From: an uncultured Bacteroidales bacterium
Lineage (GTDB): Bacteria > Bacteroidota > Bacteroidia > Bacteroidales > Muribaculaceae
Reading direction: 5' to 3'
NCBI GenBank assembly: GCA_947173955.1
Contig: CAMWHE010000005.1
Coordinates: forward strand, 1 to 64,000
DNA: 64,000 bases
Below, in pieces: positions 49,511 through 56,946 of this stretch; position 1 is the first letter of the stretch; every line of letters starts with the position of its first letter. The notes under the pieces are model-generated. The model did no database searches. It was not told the DNA's origin and saw only the letters and a list, made by a program, of their open reading frames with translations. Both the position numbers and the translations under genes were made by a program.

Positions 49511-50617
49511 ATGAGCAGAAAGCGCGACAGGCGTATTGCCGTAATCGGACTCAGAGGCTTCCCTAACATCCAGGGGGGAGTCGAGAGCCACTGTCGCGAG
49601 ATCTGGACACGCATCGCCGCCTCAGGCGATTTTCAAGTCGACGTCTACCGGCGCCGTCCCTATGTCACAGACAAAACCACCCGTTATACAGGCATAGAGT
49701 TCCGCGAACTTCCATCCACAAGGATAAAGGGATTTGAAGCGTTGTATCACTCCCTACTGGCCTCACTTGACATTATAGGACGCCGAAAAGCCGGCATAGT
49801 CAACATCCACAATATCGGACCCGGTCTGGTCACCCCCCTGCTACGTCTTTTCGGACATAAAGCAGTCCTGACCTACCATAGCCCCAACTACGAGCACAAG
49901 AAATGGGGTCGCTTTGCCCGCATGATTCTTAAAGCCGGCGAATCTATATCGGTCAGATTCGCTTCAAGAATAATCTTCGTCAATCGGTTTCAGATGGAGA
50001 AATTTCCTGAAAAGATCAGGCGGAAATCAATATATATTCCCAACGGAATTACCCCCGCAGAACGTACCGTTGAAACAGATTTTCTGGAACGGAACAACAT
50101 CACTCCCGGGAAATATATTCTGGCCGTCGGGCGCATTACTCCCGAAAAGGGATTTGACACCCTCATCCGCAGTATTCAGTCAATTGACGGCGATATCCGG
50201 CTCGTCATAGCAGGATCTCCAGATCATGACCGGCAGTATCTTGACCGCCTTAAGGCTCTTGACACCAACGGTAAAACCATATTTACCGGATTTACTCAAG
50301 GCGAAGACCTCCGTCAGCTCTATTCTCACGCAAGACTATTCGTAATGTCAAGTGTCAACGAAGGATTCCCCATCGCGATGCTTGAAGCCATGACCTACCG
50401 TCTACCAATCGTTGCCACCGATCTGCCGTCCAGCCGCCTTTTCCCATCATCCGGCCAATATCCGATTCTTGTCAGTGCCAACGATCCGGATGCACTGTCC
50501 GAAAAAATAACAGCTGCATTAAGATATCCCAACAAGGCCGTAGATTACGACCTCGACAGCTATAATTGGGATCACATTGCAAAAACAACCGGCGAAGTCT
50601 ATCTTTCACTTTTATAA
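49511..50617 (+). CDS. GT4-type glycosyltransferase with DUF1972 N-terminus
   Basis: Transfers a sugar, possibly rhamnose, to a cell-surface glycan (family inference). I start at the ATG at 49511 (368 residues), 7 bp after the rnr stop; the earlier ATG at 49436 lies in rnr. The N-terminus GLRGFPNIQGGVESHCREI is the DUF1972 rhamnosyltransferase-like pattern. The C-terminal GT4 domain has AVGRITPEKGFDTL and the donor-binding SSVNEGFPIAMLEAM, with Glu as the expected catalytic acid. No other glycan genes are nearby, so the substrate cannot be read from context. Confidence 0.85.
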   Translation: MSRKRDRRIAVIGLRGFPNIQGGVESHCREIWTRIAASGDFQVDVYRRRPYVTDKTTRYTGIEFRELPSTRIKGFEALYHSLLASLDIIGRRKAGIVNIHNIGPGLVTPLLRLFGHKAVLTYHSPNYEHKKWGRFARMILKAGESISVRFASRIIFVNRFQMEKFPEKIRRKSIYIPNGITPAERTVETDFLERNNITPGKYILAVGRITPEKGFDTLIRSIQSIDGDIRLVIAGSPDHDRQYLDRLKALDTNGKTIFTGFTQGEDLRQLYSHARLFVMSSVNEGFPIAMLEAMTYRLPIVATDLPSSRLFPSSGQYPILVSANDPDALSEKITAALRYPNKAVDYDLDSYNWDHIAKTTGEVYLSLL

Positions 50618-50642
50618 GGGATTTCAGGTATTCGCAACAAGC

Positions 50643-50662
50643 GCTTATTGCCATCAATAAGC
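50643..50662 (+). terminator. Possible terminator after the glycosyltransferase
   Basis: A perfect 8-bp stem (50643-50650 with 50655-50662, CCAT loop) lies 26 bp past the stop. The following TTACGTGATTTTG is only weakly T-rich. Confidence 0.4.
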
Positions 50663-50702
50663 TTACGTGATTTTGATTTATGGATATTTTTTGTTCTCAT
50701 AT

Positions 50703-50734
50703 ATTGAAAATGTGGAAAAAAATCTCTAACTTTG
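50703..50734 (+). promoter_or_regulatory. Promoter of the yceD-rpmF operon
   Basis: ATTG (50703-50706), a 20-nt spacer and TAACTTTG (50727-50734) form a full Bacteroidetes promoter. The start point near 50740 lies after the in-frame TTG at 50732, so translation must begin downstream, at the GTG at 50762. Confidence 0.75.
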
Positions 50735-50761
50735 CAAAGTTTTTGCAAGCATCAGACTGCA

Positions 50762-51352
50762 GTGGGAAAATTTTCAGCATATAAACTACCGCTCAAAAGC
50801 CTGCCTGCCGGCACACATGAGTATGATTACACCCTTGGCAAGCAGTTCTTTACCGACATGGAGAGCAGTGATATCCGTGACGCTAACGTTGCGGTAAAAC
50901 TCGTTGTAGATCATAAGGGTGACACCTATTCACTGTCATTCAAATTCGACGGAGAAGTCACGCTTCTATGCGACCGCTGTCTTGACGATCTGATTCTGCC
51001 GATTGATACCGACTACCATATTCTTGTAAAATATGGCGACGACTATCGCGACGACAATGACGATCTTCTTGAGATACCCGAAAGCGACGCCTATCTCAAC
51101 GTGGCCTACATGATGTATGACACAGTTTCGCTGGCGATACCCATCAAACACGTCCACCCGATGGGCAAATGCAACCGCGCCATGAGCGCATTGCTCCGCA
51201 AACATCGCACGACGACGGCCAACGACGAAGATGCCGCTCTTGAAAACGAGCTTATCGACGAAATGGACTCAATGGATGTACAGGACACCGAGTCAGGCAA
51301 CGCCACCGATCCCCGCTGGGACAAACTTAAAGATTTAAAAGAAAATAATTAA
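50762..51352 (+). CDS. YceD/DUF177-family protein
   Basis: Conserved protein linked to 23S rRNA maturation or L32 supply in other bacteria; the exact role is unsettled. I start at the GTG at 50762 (196 residues, GKFSAYKLPLKSL), because the promoter -7 box covers the TTG at 50732. The conserved LLCDRCLDD motif (Cys pair) is present. The C-terminal third is strongly acidic with a Lys/Arg patch, and ends DPRWDKLKDLKENN, as usual for the family. It precedes rpmF by 18 bp, the classic pairing. Confidence 0.88.
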   Translation: MGKFSAYKLPLKSLPAGTHEYDYTLGKQFFTDMESSDIRDANVAVKLVVDHKGDTYSLSFKFDGEVTLLCDRCLDDLILPIDTDYHILVKYGDDYRDDNDDLLEIPESDAYLNVAYMMYDTVSLAIPIKHVHPMGKCNRAMSALLRKHRTTTANDEDAALENELIDEMDSMDVQDTESGNATDPRWDKLKDLKENN

Positions 51353-51370
51353 ACATAACTAAAAGCAACC

Positions 51371-51556
51371 ATGGCACATCCTAAACGCAAACAATCAAAG
51401 ACCCGCACCGCAAAGCGTAGAACTCACGATAAGGCTGCAATGCCCACTTTGGCAGTATGCCCCAACTGTGGCGCATGGCATGTTTATCACTGCGTATGTG
51501 GTGAGTGTGGCTACTATCGTGGCAAACTCGCTATCGAGAAGACTGCTGCCGTCTAA
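51371..51556 (+). CDS. rpmF: 50S ribosomal protein L32
   Basis: Large-subunit ribosomal protein of 61 residues. The N-terminus is basic (AHPKRKQSKTRTAKRR). A zinc ribbon is formed by Cys30-Cys33 and Cys43-Cys46 (CPNC, CGEC), so this is the zinc-binding form. It follows yceD by 18 bp. Confidence 0.97.
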   Translation: MAHPKRKQSKTRTAKRRTHDKAAMPTLAVCPNCGAWHVYHCVCGECGYYRGKLAIEKTAAV

Positions 51557-51593
51557 GCTTCGGCTCCTGAGTGAGCAGCAAAAGCAATAACAC

Positions 51594-51640
51594 CTCCAAG
51601 AGCCGACAGACAAATCAGTTACCGGCTCGCTGGAGATGTT
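51594..51640 (+). terminator. Weak hairpin between rpmF and fabH
   Basis: An imperfect 10-bp stem (CTCCA, AGCCG with CGGCT, CTGGAG; 51594-51605 with 51623-51635) is followed by ATGTTTTG. It may reduce read-through from the highly expressed rpmF into fabH. Confidence 0.35.
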
Positions 51641-51686
51641 TTGCCATTTATAGATATACCACAATCACGAATTGAAAATCCAAGAT

Positions 51687-52670
51687 ATGCTACACGCAAG
51701 AATTTCAGGCATCGCATCATACGTGCCCGACGACATACTTGACAACGAAATGCTTTCGCACATGGTCGACACCAACGACGAATGGATCACCACACGCGTA
51801 GGCATCAAAGAGCGCCGCATCCTCAAGAAAGAAGGTGCAGGCTCTTCTTACCTCGGCATTCAGGCAGTCAACCGTCTGCTCGAATCCACCGGTGTTAAGC
51901 CCGAAGAAATCGAGCTTCTCATCTGTGCAACCTCCAATCCCGACTACCGCTTCCCCTCCACAGCATCCGTGATAGTAGAAGGCTGTGGCCTGACTGGCGC
52001 CTATGCCTACGACATTCAGGCAGCCTGCGCAGGTTTTATCGTTGCACTTGAAGATGCCTCCGCATACATCAAGGCCGGTCTCCGCAAGAAAGTCATCGTA
52101 GTCTGCGCCGAGAAAATGTCATCTATGGTCAACTACAATGACCGTGCAACCTGCCCCCTCTTCGGTGACGGCGCAGCTGCCGTTCTCGTAGAGCCCACAG
52201 AAGAAGAGACCGGCGTCATGGATGCAGTATTCCATGTCGACGGCAAGGGACTCGAACACCTTGTAATGCCCGCAGGAGGTTCCGTCAAGCCCACTTCTCA
52301 GGCCACTCTTGATGCAGGCGAGCACTACCTCTTCCAGGACGGCCGCTACGTTTATAAAAACGCTGTAACCGATATGTACACCTCATCGGTCGACATTCTC
52401 AACCGCAACAACCTGACCGTCGAGACCATCGACTACATGATACCCCATCAGGCCAACCTCCGCATCATCGAAGCTGTCGCTTCACGCGCAGGCATAGATC
52501 CTGAAAAGGTACTCGTCAACATCGAGCATTACGGCAACACCAGCGCAGCCTCGATTCCTCTGTGCCTTGACGAATACAAGGACAAGCTCAAGAAGGGCGA
52601 CAAGCTGCTTCTGACTGCTTTCGGTGCAGGATTCACATGGGGTGCCATGTACCTCATCTGGGATATGTAA
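51687..52670 (+). CDS. fabH: 3-oxoacyl-[ACP] synthase III
   Basis: Starts fatty-acid synthesis by condensing acetyl-CoA (or another acyl-CoA) with malonyl-ACP. I start at the ATG at 51687 (327 residues); a TTG at 51672 is in frame but less likely. The catalytic triad is visible: Cys114 in AACAGF, His in IPHQAN (near 250) and Asn in HYGNTSAAS (near 280). The N-terminus and TNDEWITTRVGIKERR are typical. It lies in the yceD-rpmF-fabH-era-der neighbourhood common in Bacteroidetes. Confidence 0.95.
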   Translation: MLHARISGIASYVPDDILDNEMLSHMVDTNDEWITTRVGIKERRILKKEGAGSSYLGIQAVNRLLESTGVKPEEIELLICATSNPDYRFPSTASVIVEGCGLTGAYAYDIQAACAGFIVALEDASAYIKAGLRKKVIVVCAEKMSSMVNYNDRATCPLFGDGAAAVLVEPTEEETGVMDAVFHVDGKGLEHLVMPAGGSVKPTSQATLDAGEHYLFQDGRYVYKNAVTDMYTSSVDILNRNNLTVETIDYMIPHQANLRIIEAVASRAGIDPEKVLVNIEHYGNTSAASIPLCLDEYKDKLKKGDKLLLTAFGAGFTWGAMYLIWDM

Positions 52671-52740
52671 TCCCCATTCACACAGCGCACTAATCCATCT
52701 GAGAATATCATATTACCAGATCTCACAAAAGAAATTTTCA

Positions 52741-52771
52741 AAAAATAGCATCTTTTAAGGTGCTATTTTTG
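52741..52771 (+). terminator. fabH terminator
   Basis: A 12-bp stem (52741-52752 with 52759-52770, one G/T wobble, 6-nt loop) with an A-rich left arm and T-rich right arm. The right arm also contains TATTTTTG, which could double as a weak -7 element for era; that reading is speculative. Confidence 0.75.
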
Positions 52772-52823
52772 TTTATATATAAAACGAACGAAATTACATA
52801 ACCTAAATACAAGTATATCAACT

Positions 52824-53714
52824 ATGTCAAATGAACACAAAGCCGGATTCGTCAACATCGTCGGTAATCCGAATGTAGGCAAATCCACTCTTATGAATGA
52901 TCTGGTAGGCGAACGCGTCAGCATCATAACCTCAAAAGCACAGACTACCCGCCACCGCATAATGGGAATCGTAAATACTCCCGAATATCAGATTGTATTC
53001 TCTGATACTCCCGGCGTCCTTGCGCCAAAATATAAACTGCAGGAAAGTATGCTCGGATTCTCGGAAGGCGCGCTGACCGATGCCGACATCCTTCTATACG
53101 TCACCGATGTTGTGGAAGATCCTACCAAAAATGCGGAGTTCCTTGCAAAGGTGGCCAAGGAGACTGTTCCGGTACTTCTCGTCATCAACAAAATAGATCT
53201 GGTGAAGGAACAGTCTGAACTTGAGGCAATCGTAGCCCGCTGGAAAGAACTCCTCCCCAATGCCGAAATCTTCCCCACATCAGCCAGGGAACACTTCAAT
53301 GTCACCAATCTCATGACCCGAATCGTAGAACTGCTTCCTCAGTCGGAGCCCTACTTCGGCAAGGACGCCCTGACCGACAAACCCGCAAGATTCTTCGTCA
53401 CCGAGATTATCCGTGAAAAAATCCTGCTCAACTATGACAAGGAAGTGCCCTACTCAACCGAAGTGATAGTCGAGAAATTCGAGGAAAGCGAAAAGTCAAT
53501 CCACATTATGGCCGTCATCTACGTCGAACGCGACTCTCAGAAAGGCATCATCATAGGTCGTGGAGGCTCGATGCTCAAGAGAGTCGGAACCGAGGCTCGC
53601 AAAGACATCGAAAAATTCTTCGGCAAGAGCGTCTATCTTGAGATGTTCGTCAAGGTCGAGCCCAACTGGCGCAATCGCGAGAACAAGCTGAAGTCATTCG
53701 GTTACATCGAATAA
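52824..53714 (+). CDS. era: GTPase Era
   Basis: Essential GTPase that binds 16S rRNA in 30S assembly. The G1 motif is GNPNVGKS (14-21), with DTPG and NKID in the G domain. The C-terminal KH RNA-binding domain carries GIIIGRGGSMLKRVG. The length, 296 residues, is normal. It is followed by der, which has its own promoter 36-44 bp upstream of its start. Confidence 0.97.
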   Translation: MSNEHKAGFVNIVGNPNVGKSTLMNDLVGERVSIITSKAQTTRHRIMGIVNTPEYQIVFSDTPGVLAPKYKLQESMLGFSEGALTDADILLYVTDVVEDPTKNAEFLAKVAKETVPVLLVINKIDLVKEQSELEAIVARWKELLPNAEIFPTSAREHFNVTNLMTRIVELLPQSEPYFGKDALTDKPARFFVTEIIREKILLNYDKEVPYSTEVIVEKFEESEKSIHIMAVIYVERDSQKGIIIGRGGSMLKRVGTEARKDIEKFFGKSVYLEMFVKVEPNWRNRENKLKSFGYIE

Positions 53715-53716
53715 GA

Positions 53717-53748
53717 GTTGTGAATTTCACATTTTTAACTTAACTTTG
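53717..53748 (+). promoter_or_regulatory. der promoter
   Basis: GTTG (53717-53720), a 20-nt spacer and TAACTTTG (53741-53748). The der ATG at 53759 is only 10 bp after the box, so the leader would be a few nucleotides long at most. This is an almost leaderless layout. Confidence 0.75.
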
Positions 53749-53758
53749 TGAAATAATT

Positions 53759-55075
53759 ATGGGACAATTAGTAGCAATAGTAGGCCGACCCAATGTGGGT
53801 AAGTCGACACTTTTCAACCGACTGACTCAGACCCGTACCGCCATCGTTGATCCGACGGCAGGTACGACACGCGACCGTCAGTACGGCAAAGTCGACTGGA
53901 ACGGCAAGGAATTCTCAATCGTCGATACCGGTGGTTGGGTAGTCAATAGTGAAGACGTATTTGAAAGCGAGATAAACAAGCAGGTAGGCCTTGCCATAGA
54001 GCAGGCTGACGAAATACTGTTTGTAGTCGACGCCATGAACGGCGTAACCGACCTCGACGATCATGTAGCCGAGATCCTTCGCAAATCCAAGAAGCCCGTC
54101 ATACTTGTAGCCAATAAAGTAGACTCCAACGACTGGCTGTACAATGTAGCCGAATTCTATTCTCTCGGACTCGGCGAGCCATATCCCGTATCAGCCGTGA
54201 GCGGCTACGGCACAGGCGACCTTCTGGATGAAGTCGTCAAGAAACTTCCTGAAAAAGAAGAGGAAGAGGAAAAGCTCGACGACATCCCTAAGTTTGCCAT
54301 CGTCGGACGTCCGAATGCCGGAAAGTCTTCACTTATCAACGCATTCATCGGCGAAGACCGCCATATCGTAACCGACATCGCAGGCACAACCCGCGACAGC
54401 ATTTACACACGCTATGACAAATTCGGGTTTGACTTCTACCTCGTTGATACGGCCGGCATCCGAAAAAAGAACAAGGTAAACGAGGATATTGAGTATTATT
54501 CCGTAATCCGCTCCATTCGCGCCATCGAGGCCAGTGATGTATGCATCCTGATGATTGACGGTACCCGTGGCATTGAAAGCCAGGACAGCAATATCTTCTC
54601 ACTCATTCAGAAGAATAAGAAAGGTCTTGTAGTCTGTGTCAATAAGTGGGATCTTGTCGAAGACAAATCCATCACAGCCATAAAGCACTATGAGTCCGCC
54701 ATCCGCGAGCGCTTTGCCCCGTTTACCGACTTCCCCATCATCTTTACTTCCGCGCTCACTAAACAGCGTATCTTCAAGGTACTGGAGACAGCGGTTAAAG
54801 TTTATGAGAATCGCAAGCGCACTGTACCGACATCACAGCTTAACACCGTCATGCACGAAGCTATCGAAGCATATCCCCCACCTGCAAATAAAGGCAAATA
54901 TGTAAAAATCAAATACATCACGATGCTCAAGGGTGCCCCCGTGCCGACATTCATCTTCTTCTGTAACCTGCCCCAATGGGTCAAGGAGCCGTACCGGCGC
55001 TATCTTGAGAATAAGATACGCGAGAACTGGGATTTCAACGGAACACCGATCAACGTATACATGCGCGAGAAATAA
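53759..55075 (+). CDS. der: GTPase Der (EngA)
   Basis: Ribosome-assembly GTPase with two G domains. G1 motifs are GRPNVGKS (9-16) and GRPNAGKS (near 182-189), with DTGG and DTAG as the G3 motifs. A C-terminal KH-like domain follows ([13 protein letters not shown] at the end). The 438-residue length is standard. The last codons and following terminator are duplicated 1017 bp downstream (56080-56151). Confidence 0.97.
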   Translation: MGQLVAIVGRPNVGKSTLFNRLTQTRTAIVDPTAGTTRDRQYGKVDWNGKEFSIVDTGGWVVNSEDVFESEINKQVGLAIEQADEILFVVDAMNGVTDLDDHVAEILRKSKKPVILVANKVDSNDWLYNVAEFYSLGLGEPYPVSAVSGYGTGDLLDEVVKKLPEKEEEEEKLDDIPKFAIVGRPNAGKSSLINAFIGEDRHIVTDIAGTTRDSIYTRYDKFGFDFYLVDTAGIRKKNKVNEDIEYYSVIRSIRAIEASDVCILMIDGTRGIESQDSNIFSLIQKNKKGLVVCVNKWDLVEDKSITAIKHYESAIRERFAPFTDFPIIFTSALTKQRIFKVLETAVKVYENRKRTVPTSQLNTVMHEAIEAYPPPANKGKYVKIKYITMLKGAPVPTFIFFCNLPQWVKEPYRRYLENKIRENWDFNGTPINVYMREK

Positions 55076-55134
55076 CAACGCTAAAACATTATACCACCAA
55101 GGCTGCGAGGACTAATCCATCCGCAGCCTTTTTT
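55063..55134 (+). repeat. Left copy of a 72-bp repeat: der 3' end plus terminator
   Basis: This covers the last codons of der, its stop and its terminator. It matches 56080-56151 at 61 of 72 positions without gaps. The two copies flank the toxin-antitoxin-like pair. Confidence 0.9.
55099..55134 (+). terminator. der terminator
   Basis: A perfect 9-bp stem (55099-55107 with 55122-55130), with the last Ts of the stem followed by TTTT. The same structure, with one wobble, recurs at 56116-56147. Confidence 0.9.
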
Positions 55135-55166
55135 AATCACATCCCCGAACAAAAGTAAACCTATAA

Positions 55167-55198
55167 GTTGCACTTTTAAATATATTATATTAACTTTG
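55167..55198 (+). promoter_or_regulatory. Promoter of the toxin-antitoxin-like pair
   Basis: GTTG (55167-55170), a 20-nt spacer and TAACTTTG (55191-55198), the same spacing as the der promoter. The ATG follows at 55223, in an AT-rich leader. Confidence 0.7.
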
Positions 55199-55222
55199 TA
55201 TTATGATATATGTTTATAGTAT

Positions 55223-55771
55223 ATGAAGTTTGTAAGGATAATTGACGGATATGATCATTTATGGGCTGTAAAAGCTCCGGATAAGGAAGCCGATGAACTT
55301 ACCATTTTATTCAGGAACTGGACTAATGGCGAATATCTTTTGGACTTCTTTATGGAGAACTTTGTAGATTTGAAAGATTTTTTCCATATAGAACGACTTG
55401 ACCAAGCTGTCAATGACACTTTCGAAGACGCGGAATCACTACAGGAACTCGTCCTCGATTTCCCTTATACCGAACAACTTGACTATCTCTTTAAACCACT
55501 TGATATTACAGACACTCGCGCACGCGAATTAAGTAGGGAAAAGGCCAGGAATTGGGATAGGAATCGCCACGCGAGCTGGCTTCGCATATACGCAATAAGG
55601 CTTGAACCCAATGTCTATGTTGTGACGGGCGGAGCTATAAAACTAACACGAACAATGCAAGAACGTGAACATACTGCAATTGAACTTCAGAAACTCAACA
55701 AATGTAAGGAATTTCTAAAAGCAAACGGCGTTTTTGATCAAGACAGTTTTGTTGAACTTACTAATGACTAA
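55223..55771 (+). CDS. Possible RelE/HigB-like toxin with N-terminal extension
   Basis: Not firmly recognised. The 182-residue protein has an acidic N-terminal half (about 1-90, rich in Asp, Glu, Phe and Leu). The C-terminal half (about 115-182) has WLRIYAIRLEPN, a beta segment, VTGGAIKLTRTM, then a charged helix. The pattern of basic strand followed by EREHTAIELQKLNKCKEFL recalls the end of HigB/RelE-fold toxins. It is paired with an XRE-type regulator in toxin-first order, as in higBA. The function is inferred from this context only. Base composition is visibly more AT-rich than der. Confidence 0.55.
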   Translation: MKFVRIIDGYDHLWAVKAPDKEADELTILFRNWTNGEYLLDFFMENFVDLKDFFHIERLDQAVNDTFEDAESLQELVLDFPYTEQLDYLFKPLDITDTRARELSREKARNWDRNRHASWLRIYAIRLEPNVYVVTGGAIKLTRTMQEREHTAIELQKLNKCKEFLKANGVFDQDSFVELTND

Positions 55772-56075
55772 TAATATGGCTGGTAACGCAATAAAAATCT
55801 TAAAAGCACATCAGAATGAAACACCTTCGCGTTTTGTTGAAGAAGCAACATGGCGCAAGGAGAATGCTGGTTGGCTGCGCTGGTCACGACAACTCGCCGT
55901 GACCCTGATCGGGTATATGCAGGACAACGGACTTAAGAGGGCGGACCTCGCATCTCGATTGGGTGTAAGTCCTCAATATGTAAGCAAACTACTTTCCGGT
56001 ACTGAAAATCTCAGTTTCAAAAGCATTGCTAATATTGAAGAAAAACTCGGCATTACCTGTTTTTCCATAGCATAA
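55764..56075 (+). CDS. XRE-family helix-turn-helix regulator, probable antitoxin
   Basis: The 103-residue protein has a C-terminal helix-turn-helix (LASRLGVSPQYVSKLL, about 66-81), the XRE/Cro type. The N-terminal half (SRFVEEATWRKEN) may bind the partner protein. I start at the ATG at 55764, which overlaps the preceding stop by 8 bp; the ATG at 55776 gives a 4-bp gap and is an equal alternative. A still earlier ATG at 55734 is less likely. Toxin-first order and overlap suggest autoregulated co-expression from the promoter at 55167-55198. Confidence 0.75.
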   Translation: MTNNMAGNAIKILKAHQNETPSRFVEEATWRKENAGWLRWSRQLAVTLIGYMQDNGLKRADLASRLGVSPQYVSKLLSGTENLSFKSIANIEEKLGITCFSIA

Positions 56076-56079
56076 AATA

Positions 56080-56151
56080 GCGCGAGAAATAGCAAATCGA
56101 AAACACCATACAATGAAGGCTGCGAGGACTAATCCTTCCGTAGCCTTTTTT
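56080..56151 (+). repeat. Right copy of the der 3' end plus terminator
   Basis: Matches 55063-55134 at 61 of 72 positions, including the GCGCGAGAAAT codons of der and the whole terminator (56116-56124 with 56139-56147, G/T wobble replacing one pair). It follows the antitoxin-like gene by 4 bp and serves as its terminator. Confidence 0.9.
56116..56151 (+). terminator. Terminator of the toxin-antitoxin-like pair
   Basis: A 9-bp stem with one G/T wobble (56116-56124 with 56139-56147), followed by TTTT and further T-rich sequence. It is the copy of the der terminator. Confidence 0.85.
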
Positions 56152-56203
56152 CTTTAATCCGTTCAAAACGCAATTCCATTCCTCATATATCAGATTTAAT
56201 TCT

Positions 56204-56211
56204 TAAATTTG
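56204..56211 (+). promoter_or_regulatory. -7 promoter element before the structured leader
   Basis: TAAATTTG fits TAnnTTTG. No TTG is visible at -33. If active, the message begins near 56217 with a leader of about 250 nt before the lipoprotein ATG at 56469. Confidence 0.45.
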
Positions 56212-56468
56212 CGGACGGTTGGTCATGACCGGCCGGACATATTAAAATATAAGAAGCGTTATGCTTATCTTGTAATTGGAAACCTGAGAAATTTTCGATA
56301 TGATGCAAGAGATAGCATAGTGGTTCTCACGTATATAGCGTGGGCTACTTTTGTTACATCTGCATCATGGGCTTTCTCAGGGCCTCCAATTCGACGTGGC
56401 ATAGTTGGCTCACGTTTTCTTTCTGTCACTAATCGCTCCTTCGGGTCAATGGGAGCTTTTCAAAGAAT
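56212..56468 (+). ncRNA. Candidate structured leader RNA
   Basis: This is a 257-bp stretch without a supported gene. Nested pairings are visible: AATTGGA (56274-56280) with TCCAATT (56385-56391), CCTGAGAAA (56283-56291) with TTTCTCAGG (56373-56381), and ATGATGCA (56300-56307) with TGCATCAT (56361-56368). A GCTCC/GGAGC hairpin (56435-56439 with 56452-56456) followed by TTTTC lies just before the lipoprotein ATG and looks like an attenuator. No known riboswitch family is recognised. A TTG-started frame (56209-56472) spans it and ends as ATGA with the lipoprotein start; a decayed gene is the main alternative. Confidence 0.45.
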
Positions 56469-56858
56469 ATGAAAAAAGTTCTTATTCCTTTTATTTTCAT
56501 CGCCTGTCTGATTGTATTGACGTGTTGTAGCAATGATGAGTCTGAAATCGAATTAACTGGCGAATATATTGAAGCTACCACATGGGATGCTGAACTTACA
56601 GGCTCGGCATATCCCAATCACACGCCGATCTCATCTCACTTCGTCATGCAGTTCCTTTCCAAAGAATCAGGCAAGTGCATTCCGGCATACGGAGATGATT
56701 CTTACGAAGGTTCATTCAGATATCATATCACTAAAGATATGATCACCTTTAACGGAGCTATTGTGGGCAACTGGACTGTCGTGGAGCGAGCAAAAACGAG
56801 AATGATTCTCAGAGCCTTCCTCCCCAATGAATTCAAACTGGTGCTGACGCGGATGTAA
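56469..56858 (+). CDS. Small lipoprotein, lipocalin-like
   Basis: Not recognised with certainty. The 129-residue protein has a signal ending in LTCC (Cys19/20), with SNDES after it, so it is probably a membrane-anchored periplasmic or surface lipoprotein. The remainder is beta-rich, including the segments YEGSFRYHI, GNWTVVERA and FKLVLTRM, and resembles small lipocalin-like domains of Bacteroidetes. It lies behind the structured leader and 88 bp ahead of the barrel gene, which has its own -7 element. Confidence 0.75.
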   Translation: MKKVLIPFIFIACLIVLTCCSNDESEIELTGEYIEATTWDAELTGSAYPNHTPISSHFVMQFLSKESGKCIPAYGDDSYEGSFRYHITKDMITFNGAIVGNWTVVERAKTRMILRAFLPNEFKLVLTRM

Positions 56859-56916
56859 ATCTATTCATCCATGATTGAAATCAACATTTGTTGAGAGTCA
56901 TATTGTAACAAACCGC

Positions 56917-56924
56917 TATCTTTG
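56917..56924 (+). promoter_or_regulatory. -7 promoter element of the barrel gene
   Basis: TATCTTTG, 22 bp before the ATG at 56947. The nearest TTG upstream (56891-56893) is 23 nt away, slightly far. It supports the 56947 start over the TTG at 56875. Confidence 0.5.
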
Positions 56925-56946
56925 GCGTCTCATTATAAACAGCCTT

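Noticed and set aside
50732..50761. TTG start for the YceD-family gene
   Set aside because: It lies inside the promoter -7 box, upstream of the predicted transcript start.
56209..56472. 87-codon frame ending as ATGA with the lipoprotein start
   Set aside because: The TTG start lies in the -7 box and there is no early ATG; kept as a possible decayed gene, with structured leader preferred.
56875..56946. TTG start for the barrel gene
   Set aside because: It would bury the signal peptide and lies upstream of the -7 element.
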